This document shows positions 1 to 13,817 of a DNA stretch of 64,000 nt, piece after piece; position 1 is the first letter of the stretch; each line of letters opens with the position of its first letter. The notes under the pieces were generated by a model. That model did not search any database. It saw nothing but the letters and a program-made list of their open reading frames with translations, and had not been told where the DNA came from. Source of the DNA: Mercurialis annua (taxonomy: Eukaryota > Streptophyta > Magnoliopsida > Malpighiales > Euphorbiaceae); NCBI RefSeq assembly GCF_937616625.2, contig NC_065572.1:36979653-37043652 (forward strand). Direction: 5' to 3'. Made by a program: the position numbers and the translations under genes.

Positions 1-630
1 TTATTTCTTAACGTTTTTTAAGTTTTGGTTTTGTTTCGTAACGTTTGTAAATGTTTGGCTTAAATCGCTAAAAAGGTGAAACGTTTGGTTTTTTTTTAAC
101 TTTTGTGAACGTTTTGCTTAAATCGCCAAAAAGGTTAAACATTTGGTTTTGTTTCGTAACGGTTCTAAACATTTCAATTAGTTTCTTAACGTTTGTTTCG
201 TAACGTTTTAAACATTTTGTTTTGTTTCGTAACGTTTGTAAATGTTTGGCTTAAATTGCTAAAAAGGTGAAACATTTGGTTTGGTTTCGTAACGTTTGTA
301 AATGTTTGGCTCAAATCGCTTAATAGTTGAAACGTTTGGTTTTGCTTCGTAACTTTTGTAAACGTTTCGATTTGTTTTGTAAAGTTTTAAGCATTTTGTT
401 TTGTTTCGTAACGTTTATAAATGTTTGGCTTAAATCGGTAAAAAGGTGAAACGTTTGGTTTTGTTTCGTAATTTTTGTAAACGTTTTGTTGAAATCGCTA
501 AAAAGGTGAAACGTTAGGATTTGTTTCGTAACGTTTGTAAACGTTTGGGTTCAATCGCTAAAAAGGTCAAACGTTTGCATTTGTTTCGTAACATTTGTTT
601 GTAAACGTTTGGATTTGTTTCGTAATGTTT
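1..630. repeat. Satellite HOR, short or truncated unit
   Basis: HOR borders here are set by a recurring junction motif ATTTCTTAAC, seen at 3, 631, 3830, 7030, 10621, 13818, 16049, 19692 and 23335. This first interval is only 628 bp. It closely matches the start of the next unit up to the GCATTTG-containing monomer, then jumps back to the junction motif, as expected from an unequal exchange that removed most of a unit. Confidence 0.8.
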
Positions 631-3600
631 ATTTCTTAACGTTTTTTAACTTTTGGTTTTGTTTCGTAACGTTTGTAAATGTTTGGCTTAAATCACTAAA
701 AAGGTGAAACGTTTGGTTTTTTTGTAACTTTTGTGAACGTTTTGCTTAAATCGCCAAAAAGGTTAAACATTTGGTTTTGTTTCGTAACGCTTCTAAACAT
801 TTCAATTAGTTTCTTAACGTTTGTTTCGTAACGTTTTAAACATTTTGTTTTGTTTCGTAACGTTTGTAAATGTTTGGCTTAAATTGCTAAAAAGGTGAAA
901 CATTTGGTTTGGTTTCGTAACGTTTGTAAATGTTTGGCGCAAATCGCTTAAAAGTTGAAACGTTTGGTTTTGCTTCGTAACTTTTGTAAACGTTTCGATT
1001 TGTTTTGTAATGTTTTAAGCATTTTGTTTTGTTTCGTAACGTTTATAAATGTTTGGCTTAAATCGGTAAAAAGGTGAAACGTTTGGTTTTGTTTCGTAAT
1101 TTTTGTAAACGTTTTGCTGAAATCGCTAAAAAGGTGAAACGTTAGGATTTGTTTCGTAACGTTTTTAAACGTTTGGGTTCAATCGCTAAAAAGGTCAAAC
1201 GTTTGCATTTGTTTCGTAACATTTGTTTCGTAACGTTTTAAACGTTTTGTTTTGTTTCGTAACGTTTGTAAACGTTTGGCTTAAATCACTAAAAAGGAGA
1301 AACGTTTGGTTTTGTTTCGTAATTTTTGTCAACGTTTGGCTTAAATAATAAGGTGAAACGTTTGAATTTGTTTCGTAACGTTTGTAAACGTTTGGGTTCA
1401 ATCGCTAAAAAGGTGAAACGTTTGGATTTGTTTCGTAGCATTTGTAAACGATTGGCTTAAATTGCTAAAAATGTGAAACGTTTGGTTTTGTTCCGTAACG
1501 TTAGCAAATGTTTTACTTAAATTGCTAAAAAGGTAAAACGATTGGATTTATTTCGTAATGTTTGTAAAAGTTTGGCTTAAATCGCTAAAAAATGTAACGT
1601 TTGGATTTGTTTCGTAATGTTTGCAAACGTTTCGCTTAAATCGCAAAAAAGGTGAAACATTTGGATTTTTTTCGTAACGTTTGTAGATGTTTGGCTTAAA
1701 TCGATAAAATGGTGAAACGATTGGATTTGTTTTCTTACGTTTATAAACGTTTCGCTTAAATCGCTAAAAAGGGGAAACGTTTTGATTTATTTCGTAACGT
1801 TTGTAAACGTTTGGCTTAAATTTCTAAAAAGGTGAGAAATTTTGATATATTTCATAATCTTTATAAACGTTTGGCTTGAATTGCTAAAAAGTTGAAACGT
1901 TTGGATTTGTTTCCTACGTTTGTAAATGTTTGACTTAAATCACTAAAAAGGTGAGACGTTTGGTTTTGTTTCGTAACGTTTGTAAACGTTGGGATTTGTT
2001 TTGTAATGTTTGTTTCGTAACGTTTTAAACGTTTGGTTTTATTCCGTAACGTTTGTAAATGTTTGGCTTAAATCGCTAAAAAGGTGAAACATTTGGTTTT
2101 GTTTCGCAACGTTTGTAAACGTTTGGCTTAAATCGCTAAAAAGGTGAAACGTTTGGTTTTGTTTCGTAACGTTTGTAAACGTTTCGATTTGTTTCATAAC
2201 GTTTGTTTCTTAACGTTTGAAACATTCGGTTTTTTTTCGTAACGTTTGTAAACATTTGGCTTAAATCGCTAAAAAGGTGAAAGGTTTGGTTTTGTTTAGT
2301 AATTTTTGTAAACGTTTGGCTTAAATCGCTAACAAGGTGAAACGTCTGGATTTGTTTCGTAACGTTTGTAAACGTTTGGGTTCAATCACTAAAAAGGAGA
2401 ACGTTTGAATTTGTTTCGTAGCGTTTGTAAACGATTGGCTTAAATCGCTAAAAATGTGAAACGTCTGGTTTTCTTCCATAATGTTAGTAAACATTTGGCT
2501 TATATTGCTAAAATGGTAAAACACATGGATTTGTTTCGTATCGTTTGTAAACGTTTGGCTTAAATTGCTAAAAAAGGGGAAACGTTTGGATTTGATTCGT
2601 AGCGTTTATAAACGTTTGGCTTAAATCGCTAAAAAGGTGAAACGCTTGGTTTGTTTCGTAACGTTTGTAAACTTTTGCCTTAAATTGCTAAAAATGTGAA
2701 ACGTATGGATTTTTTTCGTAATGTTTATAAACATTTGGCTTAAATTGCTAAAAAATGGGAAACATTTGGATTTGTTTCGTAGCGTTTATAAAGGTTTGGC
2801 TTAAATGGCTAAAAAGGTGAAACGCGTGGTTTGCTTCGTAACGTTTGTTAACTTTCGGCTTTAATTGCTAAAAAAATGTGAAACGTATGGATTAGTTTCG
2901 TAATGTTTGTAAACGTTTGGCTTCAATCGCGAAAAAGGGGAAACGTTTGGATTTGTTTCATAACGATTCTAAACGTTTGGCTTAAATTGCTGAAAAGGTG
3001 AAACGTTTCGATTTGTTTCGTAATGTTTTAAACGTTTAGCTGAAATCGCTAAAATGGGGAAACGTTTGAATTTGTTTCGTAAAGTTTGTAAACATTCGGC
3101 TAAAACCGCAAAAAATATGAAACGTTTGGTTTTGTTTCGTAACATTTGTAAACGTTCCGCATGATTCACTAAAAAGGTGAAATGTTTGGATTTGTTTCGT
3201 AACGTTTGTAAATGTTTGTCTTAAATTGCTAAAAAGATGAAACGCGTGGATTTATTTCGTAACGTTTGTAAACGTTTGGCTTAAATTGCGAAAAATGTGA
3301 AACGTTTAGATTTGTTTCGTAACGTTTGTAAACGTTCGGCTTAAATCTCTAGGAGGTTAGGATTTGTTTCGTAACCTTTGTAAACGTTCGGCCTAAATCA
3401 TTTAAAAAGTGAAACGTTTGGTTTTGTTTCGTAAAGCTTGTAAACGTTTGGCTTCAATCACTAAAAAGGTGAAACGTTTGGATTTGTTTCGTAACGTTTG
3501 TAAATGTTTGTCTTAAATCGCTAAAAAGGTGAAACGATTGGATTTGTTTCGTAATGTTTGTAAACGTTAGGCTTAAATCGCTAAAAAGGTGAAATGTTTG

Positions 3601-3829
3601 GATTTATTTCGTAACTTTTATAAACATATGGCTTAAATTGCTAAAACGGTGAAACGTTTGGTTTTGTTTCGTAACGTTTGTAAATGTTTGGCTTAAATCA
3701 ATAAAAAGGTGAGACTTTTGGTTTTGTTTCGTAACATTTGTAAATATTTGGCTTAAATCACTAAAAAGGTGAGACGTTTGGTTTTGTTTCGTAACGTTTG
3801 TAAACGTTTGGATTTGTTTCGTAATGTTT
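631..3829. repeat. Satellite HOR unit, 3199 bp
   Basis: Complete HOR of about 53 monomers. It contains recognisable variant monomers: a run with GTTTCTTAACGTTTG, a block with ACTTAAATTGC, and a monomer with CTCTAGGAGG near 3350 that serves as a marker in later units. The next unit is nearly identical in the same order. Confidence 0.9.
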
Positions 3830-6800
3830 ATTTCTTAACGTTTTTTAACTTTTGGTTTTGTTTCGTAACGTTTGTAAATGTTTGGCTTAAATCACTAAAA
3901 AGGTGAAACGTTTGGTTTTTTTGTAACTTTTGTGAACGTTTTGCTTAAATCGCCAAAAAGGTTAAACATTTGGTTTTGTTTCGTAACGCTTCTAAACATT
4001 TCAATTAGTTTCTTAACGTTTGTTTCGTAACGTTTTAAACATTTTGTTTTGTTTCGTAACGTTTGTAAATGTTTGGCTTAAATTGCTAAAAAGGTGAAAC
4101 ATTTGGTTTGGTTTCGTAACGTTTGTAAATGTTTGGCGCAAATCGCTTAAAAGTTGAAACGTTTGGTTTTGCTTCATAACTTTTGTAAACGTTTCGATTT
4201 GTTTTGTAAAGTTTTAAGCATTTTGTTTTGTTTCGTAACGTTTATAAATGTTTGGCTTAAATCGGTAAAAAGGTGAAACGTTTGGTTTTGTTTCGTAATT
4301 TTTGTAAACGTTTTGCTGAAATCGCTAAAAAGGTGAAACGTTAGGATTTGTTTCGTAACGTTTGTAAACGTTTGGGTTCAATCGCTAAAAAGGTCAAACG
4401 TTTGCATTTGTTTCGTAACATTTGTTTCGTAACGTTTTAAACGTTTTGTTTTGTTTAATAACGTTTGTAAACGTTTGGCTTAAATCACTAAAAAGGAGAA
4501 ACGTTTGGTTTTGTTTCGTAATTTTTGTCAACGTTTGGCTTAAATAATAAGGTGAAACGTTTGAATTTGTTTCGTAACGTTTGTAAACGTTTGGGTTCAA
4601 TCGCTAAAAAGGTGAAACGTTTGGATTTGTTTCGTAGCATTTGTAAACGATTGGCTTAAATCGCTAAAAATGTGAAACGTTTGGTTTTGTTTCGTAACGT
4701 TAGCAAATGTTTTACTTAAATTGCTAAAAAGGTAAAACGATTGGATTTATTTCGTAATGTTTGTAAAAGTTTGGCTTAAATCGCTAAAAAATGTAACGTT
4801 TGGATTTGTTTCGTAATGTTTGCAAACGTTTCGCTTAAATCGCAAAAAAGGTGAAACATTTGGATTTTTTTCGTAACGTTTGTAGATGTTTGGCTTAAAT
4901 CGATCAAATGGTGAAACGATTGGATTTGTTTTGTTACGTTTGTAAACGTTTCGCTTAAATCGCTAAAAAGGGGAAACGTTTTGATTTATTTCGTAACGTT
5001 TGTAAACGTTTGGCTTAAATTTCTAAAAAGGTGAGAAATTTTGATATATTTCATAATCTTTATAAACGTTTGGCTTGAATTGCTAAAAAGTTGAAACGTT
5101 TGGATTTGTTTCCTACGTTTGTAAATGTTTGACTTAAATCACTAAAAAGGTGAGACGTTTGGTTTTGTTTCGTAACGTTTGTAAACGTTGGGATTTGTTT
5201 TGTAATGTTTGTTTCGTAACGTTTAAAACTTTTGGTTTTATTCCGTAACGTTTGTAAATGTTTGGCTTAAATCGCTAAAAAGGTGAAACATTTGGTTTTG
5301 TTTCGCAACGTTTGTAAACGTTTGGCTTAAATCGCTAAAAAGGTGAAACGTTTGGTTTTGTTTCGTAACGTTTGTAAACGTTTCGATTTGTTTCATAACG
5401 TTTGTTTCTTAACGTTTGAAACATTCGGTTTTTTTTCGTAACGTTTGTAAACATTTGGCTTAAATCGCTAAAAAGGTGAAAGGTTTGGTTTTGTTTAGTA
5501 ATTTTTGTAAACGTTTGGCTTAAATCGCTAACAAGGTGAAACGTCTGGATTTGTTTCGTAACGTTTGTAAACGTTTGGGTTCAATCACTAAAAAGGAGAA
5601 CGTTTGAATTTGTTTCGTAGCGTTTGTAAACGATTGGCTTAAATCGCTAAAAATGTGAAACGTCTGGTTTTGTTCCATAATGTTAGTAAACGTTTGGCTT
5701 ATATTGCTAAAATGGTAAAACACATGGATTTGTTTCGTATCGTTTGTAAACGTTTGGCTTAAATTGCTAAAAAAAGGGGAAACGTTTGGATTTGATTCGT
5801 AGCGTTTATAAACGTTTGTCTTAAATCGCTAAAAAGGTGAAACGCTTGGTTTGTTTCGTAATGTTTGTAAACTTTTGCCTTAAATTGCTAAAAATGTGAA
5901 ACGTATGGATTTGTTTCGTAATGTTTATAAACGTTTGGCTTAAATTGCTAAAAATTGGGAAACATTTGGATTTGTTTCGTAGCGTTTATAAAGGTTTGGC
6001 TTAAATGGCTAAAAAGGTGAAACGCGTGGTTTGCTTCGTAACGTTTGTTAACTTTCGGCTTTAATTGCTAAAAATATGTAAAACGTATGGATTAGTTTCG
6101 TAATGTTTGTAAACGTTTGGCTTCAATCGCGAAAAAGGGGAAACGTTTGGATTTGTTTCATAACGATTCTAAACGTTTGGCTTAAATTGCTGAAAAGGTG
6201 AAACGTTTGGATTTGTTTCGTAATGTTTTAAACGTTTAGCTGAAATCGCTAAAATGGGGAAACGTTTGAATTTGTTTCGTAAAGTTTGTAAACATTCGGC
6301 TAAAACCGCAAAAAAGATGAAACGTTTGGTTTTGTTTCGTAACATTTGTAAACGTTCCGCATGATTCACTAAAAAGGTGAAATGTTTGGATTTGTTTCGT
6401 AACGTTTGTAAATGTTTGTCTTAAATTGCTAAAAAGATGAAACGCTTGGATTTATTTCGTAACGTTTGTAAACGTTTGGCTTAAATTGCAAAAAATGTGA
6501 AACGTTTAGATTTGTTTCGTAACGTTTGTAAACGTTCGGCTTAAATCTCTAGGAGGTTAGGATTTGTTTCGTAACCTATGTAAACGTTCGGCCTAAATCA
6601 TTTAAAAAGTGAAACGTTTGGTTTTGTTTCGTAAAGCTTGTAAACGTTTGGCTTCAATCACTAAAAAGGTGAAACGTTTGGATTTGTTTCGTAACGTTTG
6701 TAAACGTTTGTCTTAAATCGCTAAAAAGGTGAAACAATTGGATTTGTTTCGTAATGTTTGTAAACGTTAGGCTTAAATCGCTAAAAAGGTGAAATGTTTA

Positions 6801-7029
6801 GATTTATTTCGTAACTTTTATAAACATATGGCTTAAATTGCTAAAACGGTGAAACGTTTGGTTTTGTTTCGTAACGTTTGTAAATGTTTGGCTTAAATCA
6901 ATAAAAAGGTGAGACTTTTGGTTTTGTTTCGTAATGTTTGTAAATGTTTGGCTTAAATCACTAAAAAGGTGAGACGTTTGGTTTTGTTTCGTAATGTTTG
7001 TAAACGTTTGGATTTGTTTCGTAATTTTT
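3830..7029. repeat. Satellite HOR unit, 3200 bp
   Basis: Same order of variant monomers as the previous unit with few substitutions. The CTCTAGGAGG marker recurs near 6547, about 3.2 kb after its counterpart. Confidence 0.9.
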
Positions 7030-10000
7030 ATTTCTTAACGTTTTTAACGTTTGGTTTTGTTTCATAACGTTTGTAAATGTTTGGCTTAAATCGCTAAAAA
7101 GGTGAAACGTTTGGTTTTTTTGTAACTTTTGTGAACGTTTTGCTTAAATCGCCAAAAAGGTTAAACATTTGGTTTTGTTTCGTAACGCTTCTAAACATTT
7201 CGATTTGTTTCTTAACATTTTAAACATTTTGTTTCGTTTCGTAACGTTTGTAAATGTTTGGCTTAAATTGCTAAAAAGGTGAAACATTTGGTTTTGTTTC
7301 GTAACGTTTGTAAATGTTTGGCTCAAATCGCTAAAAAGTTGAAACGTTTGGTTTTGCTTCGTAACTTTTGTAAACGTTTCGATTTGTTTTGTAACGTTTT
7401 AAGCATTTTGTTTTGTTTCGTAACGTTTATAAACGTTTGGCTTAAATCGGTAAAAAGGTGAAACGTTTGGTTTTGTTTCGTAATTTTTATAAACGTTTTG
7501 CTGAAATCGCTAAAAAGGTGAAACGTTAGGATTTGTTTCGTAACGTTTGTAAACGTTTGGGTTCAATCGCTAAAAAGGTCAAACGTTTGCATTTGTTTCG
7601 TAGCGTTTGTAAACGATTGGCTTAAATCGCTAAAAATGTGAAACGTTTGGTTTTCTTCCATAATGTTAGTAAACATTTGGCTTATATTGCTAAAATGGTA
7701 AAACACATGGATTTGTTTCGTATCGTTTGTAAACGTTTGGCTTAAATTGCTAAAAAAGGGGAAACGTTTGGATTTGATTCGTAGCGTTTATAAACGTTTG
7801 GCTTAAATCGCTAAAAAGGTGAAACGCTTGGTTTGTTTCGTAACGTTTGTAAACTTTTGCCTTAAATTGCTAAAAATGTGAAACGTATGGATTTGTTTCG
7901 TAATGTTTATAAACGTTTGGCTTAAATTGCTAAAAAATGGGAAACATTTGGATTTGTTTCGTAGCGTTTATAAAGGTTTGGCTTAAATGGCTAAAAAAGT
8001 GAAACGTGTGGTTTGCTTCGTAACGTTTGTTAACTTTCGGCTTTAATTGCTAAAAAAATGTGAAACGTATGGATTAGTTTCGTAATGTTTGTAAACGTTT
8101 GGCTTCAATCGCGAAAAAGGGGAAACGTTTGGATTTCTTTCATAACGATTCTAAACGTTTGGCTTAAATTGCTGAAAAGGTGAAACATTTGGATTTGTTT
8201 CGTAATGTTTTAAACGTTTAGCTGAAATCGCTAAAATGGGTAAACGTTTGAATTTGTTTCGTAAAGTTTGTAAACATTCGGCTAAAACCGCAAAAAATAT
8301 GAAACGTTTGGTTTTGTTTCGTAACATTTGTAAACGTTCCGCATGATTCACTAAAAAGGTGAAATGTTTGGATTTGTTTCGTAACGTTTGTAAATGTTTG
8401 TCTTAAATTGCTAAAAAGATGAAACGCGTGGATTTATTTCGTAACGTTTGTAAACGTTTGGCTTAAATTGCGAAAAATGTGAAATGTTTAGATTTGTTTC
8501 GTAACGTTTGTAAACGTTCGGCTTAAATCTCTAGGAGGTTAGGATTTGTTTCGTAACCTTTGTAAACGTTCGGCCTAAATCATTTAGAAAGTGAAACGTT
8601 TGGTTTTGTTTCGTAAAGCTTGTAAACGTTTGGCTTCAATCACTAAAAAGGTGAAACGTTTGGATTTGTTTCGTAACGTTTGTAAATGTTTGTCTTAAAT
8701 CGCTAAAAAGGTGAAACGTTTGGTTTTTTTGTAACTTTTGTGAACGTTTTGCTTAAATCGCCAAAAAGGTTAAACATTTGGTTTTGTTTCGTAACGCTTC
8801 TAAACATTTCGATTTGTTTCTTAACATTTTAAACATTTTGTTTCGTTTCGTAACGTTTGTAAATGTTTGGCTTAAATTGCTAAAAAGGTGAAACATTTGG
8901 TTTTGTTTCGTAACGTATGTAAATGTTTGGCTCAAATCGCTAAAAAGTTGAAACGTTTGGTTTTGCTTCGTAACTTTTGTAAACGTTTCGATTTGTTTTG
9001 TAACGTTTTAAGCATTTTGTTTTGTTTCGTAACGTTTATAAACGTTTGGCTTAAATCGGTAAAAAGGTGAAACGTTTGGTTTTGTTTCGTAATTTTTGTA
9101 AACGTTTTGCTGAAATCGCTAAAAAGGTGAAACGTTAGGATTTGTTTCGTAACGTTTGTAAACGTTTGGGTTCAATCGCTAAAAAGGTCAAACGTTTGCA
9201 TTTGTTTCGTAGCGTTTGTAAACGATTGGCTTAAATCGCTAAAAATGTGAAACGTTTGGTTTTCTTCCATAATGTTAGTAAACATTTGGCTTATATTGCT
9301 AAAATGGTAAAACACATGGATTTGTTTCGTATCGTTTGTAAACGTTTGGCTTAAATTGCTAAAAAAGGGGAAACGTTTGGATTTGATTCGTAGCGTTTAT
9401 AAACGTTTGGCTTAAATCGCTAAAAAGGTGAAACGCTTGGTTTGTTTCGTAACGTTTGTAAACTTTTGCCTTAAATTGCTAAAAATGTGAAACGTATGGA
9501 TTTGTTTCGTAATGTTTATAAACGTTTGGCTTAAATTGCTAAAAAATGGGAAACATTTGGATTTGTTTCGTAGCGTTTATAAAGGTTTGGCTTAAATGGC
9601 TAAAAAAGTGAAACGCGTGGTTTGCTTCGTAACGTTTGTTAACTTTCGGCTTTAATTGCTAAAAAAATGTGAAACGTATGGATTAGTTTCGTAATGTTTG
9701 TAAACGTTTGGCTTCAATCGCGAAAAAGGGGAAACGTTTGGATTTCTTTCATAACGATTCTAAACGTTTGGCTTAAATTGCTGAAAAGGTGAAACGTTTG
9801 GATTTGTTTCGTAATGTTTTAAACGTTTAGCTGAAATCGCTAAAATGGGGAAACGTTTGAATTTGTTTCGTAAAGTTTGTAAACATTCGGCTAAAACCGC
9901 AAAAAAGATGAAACGTTTGGTTTTGTTTCGTAACATTTGTAAACGTTCCGCATGATTCACTAAAAAGGTGAAATGTTTGGATTTGTTTCGTAACGTTTGT

Positions 10001-10620
10001 AAATGTTTGTCTTAAATTGCTAAAAAGATGAAACGCTTGGATTTATTTCGTAACGTTTGTAAACGTTTGGCTTAAATTGCGAAAAATGTGAAACGTTTAG
10101 ACTTGTTTCGTAACGTTTGTAAACGTTCGGCTTAAATCTCTAGGAGGTTAGGATTTGTTTCGTAACCTTTGTAAACGTTCGGCCTAAATCATTTAAAAAG
10201 TGAAACGTTTGGTTTTGTTTCGTAAAGCTTGTAAACGTTTGGCTTCAATCACTAAAAAGGTGAAACGTTTGGATTTGTTTCGTAACGTTTGTAAACGTTT
10301 GTCTTAAATCGCTAAAAAGGTGAAACGATTGGATTTGTTTCGTAATGTTTGTAAACGTTAGGCTTAAATCGCTAAAAAGGTGAAATGTTTGGATTTATTT
10401 CGTAACTTTTATAAACATATGGCTTAAATTGCTAAAACGGTGAAACGTTTGGTTTTGTTTCGTAACGTTTGTAAATGTTTGGCTTAAATCAATAAAAAGG
10501 TGAGACTTTTGGTTTTGTTTCGTAACATTTGTAAATATTTGGCTTAAATCACTAAAAAGGTGAGACGTTTGGTTTTGTTTCGTAACGTTTGTAAACGTTT
10601 GGATTTGTTTCGTAATGTTT
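7030..10620. repeat. Satellite HOR unit, rearranged, 3591 bp
   Basis: This interval lacks part of the standard unit (the ACTTAAATTGC block and its neighbours) and instead holds two tandem copies of a 1609-bp segment. The CTCTAGGAGG marker therefore occurs twice, near 8530 and 10139. Confidence 0.85.
7103..10320. repeat. 1609-bp tandem duplication inside the satellite
   Basis: Copies at about 7103-8711 and 8712-10320 are nearly identical. The tract GGTTTTTTTGTAAC occurs at both starts and all variant monomers follow at a constant offset of 1609 bp, about 27 monomers. The few differences between copies indicate a recent event. Confidence 0.88.
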
Positions 10621-13600
10621 ATTTCTTAACGTTTTTAACTTTTGGTTTTGTTTCGTAACGTTTGTAAATGTTTGGCTTACATCGCTAAAAAGGGGAAACG
10701 TTTGGTTTTTTGTAACTTTTGTGAACGTTTTGCTTAAATCGCCAAAAAGGTTAAACATTTGGTTTTGTTTCGTAACGCTTCTAAACATTTCAATTAGTTT
10801 CTTAACGTTTGTTTCGTAACGTTTTAAACATTTTGTTTTGTTTCGTAACGTTTGTAAATGTTTGGCTTAAATTGCTAAAAAGGTGAAACATTTGGTTTGG
10901 TTTCGTAACGTTTGTAAATGTTTGGCTCAAATCGCTTAAAAGTTGAAACGTTTGGTTTTGCTTCGTAACTTTTGTAAACGTTTCGATTTGTTTTGTAACG
11001 TTTTAAGCATTTTGTTTTGTTTCGTAACGTTTATAAACGTTCGGCTTAAATCGTTAAAAAGTTGAAACGTTTGGTTTTGTTTCGTAATTTTTGTAAACGT
11101 TTTGCTGAAATCGCTAAAAAGGTGAAACGTTAGGATTTGTTTCGTAACGTTTGTAAACGTTTGGGTTCAATCGCTAAAAAGGTCAAACGTTTGCATTTGT
11201 TTCGTAACATTTGTTTCGTAACATTTTAAACGTTTTGTTTTGTTTAGTAACGTTTGTAAACGTTTGGCTTAAATCGCTAAAAAGGAGAAACGTTTGGTTT
11301 TGTTTCGTAATATTTGTCTACGTTTGGCTTAAATAATAAGTCGAAACGTTTGGATTTGTTTCGTAACGTTTGTAAACGTTTGGGTTCAATCGCTAAAAAG
11401 GTGAAACGTTTGGATTTGTTTCGTAGCGTTTGTAAACGATTGGCTTAAATCACTAAAAATGTGAAACATTTGGTTTTGTTCCGTAACGTTTGCAAACGTT
11501 TTACTTAAATTGCTAAAAAGGTAAAACGCTTGGATTTATTTCGTAATGTTTGTAAAAGTTTGGCTTAAATCGCTAAAAAATGTAACGTTTGGATTTGTTT
11601 CGTAATGTTTGTAAACGTTTCGCTTAAATCGCAAAAAAGGTGAAACATTTGGATTTTTTTCGTAACGTTTGTAGATGTTTGGCTTAAATCGATAAAATGG
11701 TGAAACGATTGGATTTGTTTTCTTACGTTTATAAACGTTTCGCTTAAATCGCTAAAAAGGGGAAACGTTTTGATTTGTTTCGTAACGTTTGTAAACGTTT
11801 GGCTTAAATTTCTAAAAAGGTGAGAAATTTTGATATATTTCATAATCTTTATAAACGTTTGGCTTGAATCGCTAAAAAGTTGAAACGTTTGGATTTGTTT
11901 CCTACGTTTGTAAATGTTTGACTTAAATCACTAAAAAGGTGAGACGTTTGGTTTTGTTTCGTAACGTTTGTAAACGTTGGGATTTGTTTTGTAATGTTTG
12001 TTTCGTAACGTTTTAAACGTTTGGTTTTATTCCGTAACGTTTGTAAATGTTTGGCTTAAATCGGTAAAAAGGTGAAACATTTGGTTTTGTTTCGCAACGT
12101 TTGTAAACGTTTGGCTTAAATCGCTAAAAAGGTGAAACATTTGGTTTTGTTTCGTAACGTTTGTAAACGTTTCGATTTGTTTCATAACGTTTGTTTCTTA
12201 ACGTTTGAAACATTCGGTTTTTTTTCGTAACGTTTGTAAACATTTGGCTTAAATCACTAAAAGGGTGAAAGGTTTTGTTTTGTTTAGTAATTTTTGTAAA
12301 CGTTTGGCTTAAATCGCTAACAAGGTGAAACGTCTGGATTTGTTTCGTAACGTTTGTAAACGTTTGGGTTCAATCACTAAAAAGGAGAACGTTTGAATTT
12401 GTTTCGTAGCGTTTGTAAACGATTGGCTTAAATCGCTAAAAATGTGAAACGTCTGGTTTTCTTCCATAATGTTAGTAAACATTTGGCTTATATTGCTAAA
12501 ATGGTAAAACACATGGATTTGTTTCGTATCGTTTGTTAACGTTTGGCTTAAATTGCTAAAAAAGAGGAAACGTTTGGATTTGATTCGTAGCGTTTATAAA
12601 CGTTTGGCTTAAATCGCTAAAAAGGTGAAACGCTTGGTTTGTTTCGTAACGTTTGTAAACTTTTGCCTTAAATTGCTAAAAATGTGAAACGTATGGATTT
12701 TTTTCGTAATGTTTATAAACGTTTGGCTTAAATTGCTAAAAAATGGGAAACATTTGGATTTGTTTCGTAGCGTTTATAAAGGTTTGGCTTAAATGGCTAA
12801 AAAGGTGAAACGCGTGGTTTGCTTCGTAACGTTTGTTAACTTTCGGCTTTAATTGATAAAAAAATGTGAAACGTATGGATTAGTTTCGTAATGTTTGTAA
12901 ACGTTTGGCTTCAATCGCGAAAAAGGGGAAACGTTTGGATTTGTTTCATAACGATTCTAAACGTTTGGCTTAAATTGCTGAAAAGGTGAAACGTTTGGAT
13001 TTGTTTCGTAATGTTTTAAACGTTTAGCTGAAATCGCTAAAATGGGGAAACGTTTGAATTTGTTTCGTAAAGTTTGTAAACATTCTGCTAAAACCGCAAA
13101 AAAGATGAAACGTTTGGTTTTGTTTCGTAACATTTGTAAACGTTCCGCATGATTCACTAAAAAGGTGAAATGTTTGGATTTGTTTCGTAACGTTTGTAAA
13201 TGTTTGTCTTAAATTGCTAAAAAGATGAAACGCTTGGATTTATTTCGTAACGTTTGTAAACGTTTGGCTTAAATTGCGAAAAATGTGAAACGTTTAGACT
13301 TGTTTCGTAACGTTTGTAAACGTTCGGCTTAAATCTCTAGGAGGTTAGGATTTGTTTCGTAACCTTTGTAAACGTTCGGCCTAAATCATTTAAAAAGTGA
13401 AACGTTTGGTTTTGTTTCGTAAAGCTTGTAAACGTTTGGCTTCAATCATTAAAAAGGTGAAACGTTTGGATTTGTTTCGTAACGTTTGTAAAGGTTTGTC
13501 TTAAATCGCTAAAAAGGTGAAACGATTGGATTTGTTTCGTAATGTTTGTAAACGTTAGGCTTAAATCGCTAAAAAGGTGAAATGTTTGGATTTATTTCGT

Positions 13601-13817
13601 AACTTTTATAAACATATGGCTTAAATTGCTAAAACGGTGAAACGTTTGGTTTTGTTTCGTAACGTTTGTAAATGTTTGGCTTAAATCAATAAAAAGGTGA
13701 GACTTTTGGTTTTGTTTCGTAACATTTGTAAATATTTGGCTTAAATCACTAAAAAGGTGAGACGTTTGGTTTTGTTTCGTAACGTTTGTAAACGTTTGGA
13801 TTTGTTTCGTAATGTTT
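10621..13817. repeat. Satellite HOR unit, 3197 bp
   Basis: Returns to the standard order of variant monomers seen in the units at 631 and 3830, with small indels. Confidence 0.88.
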
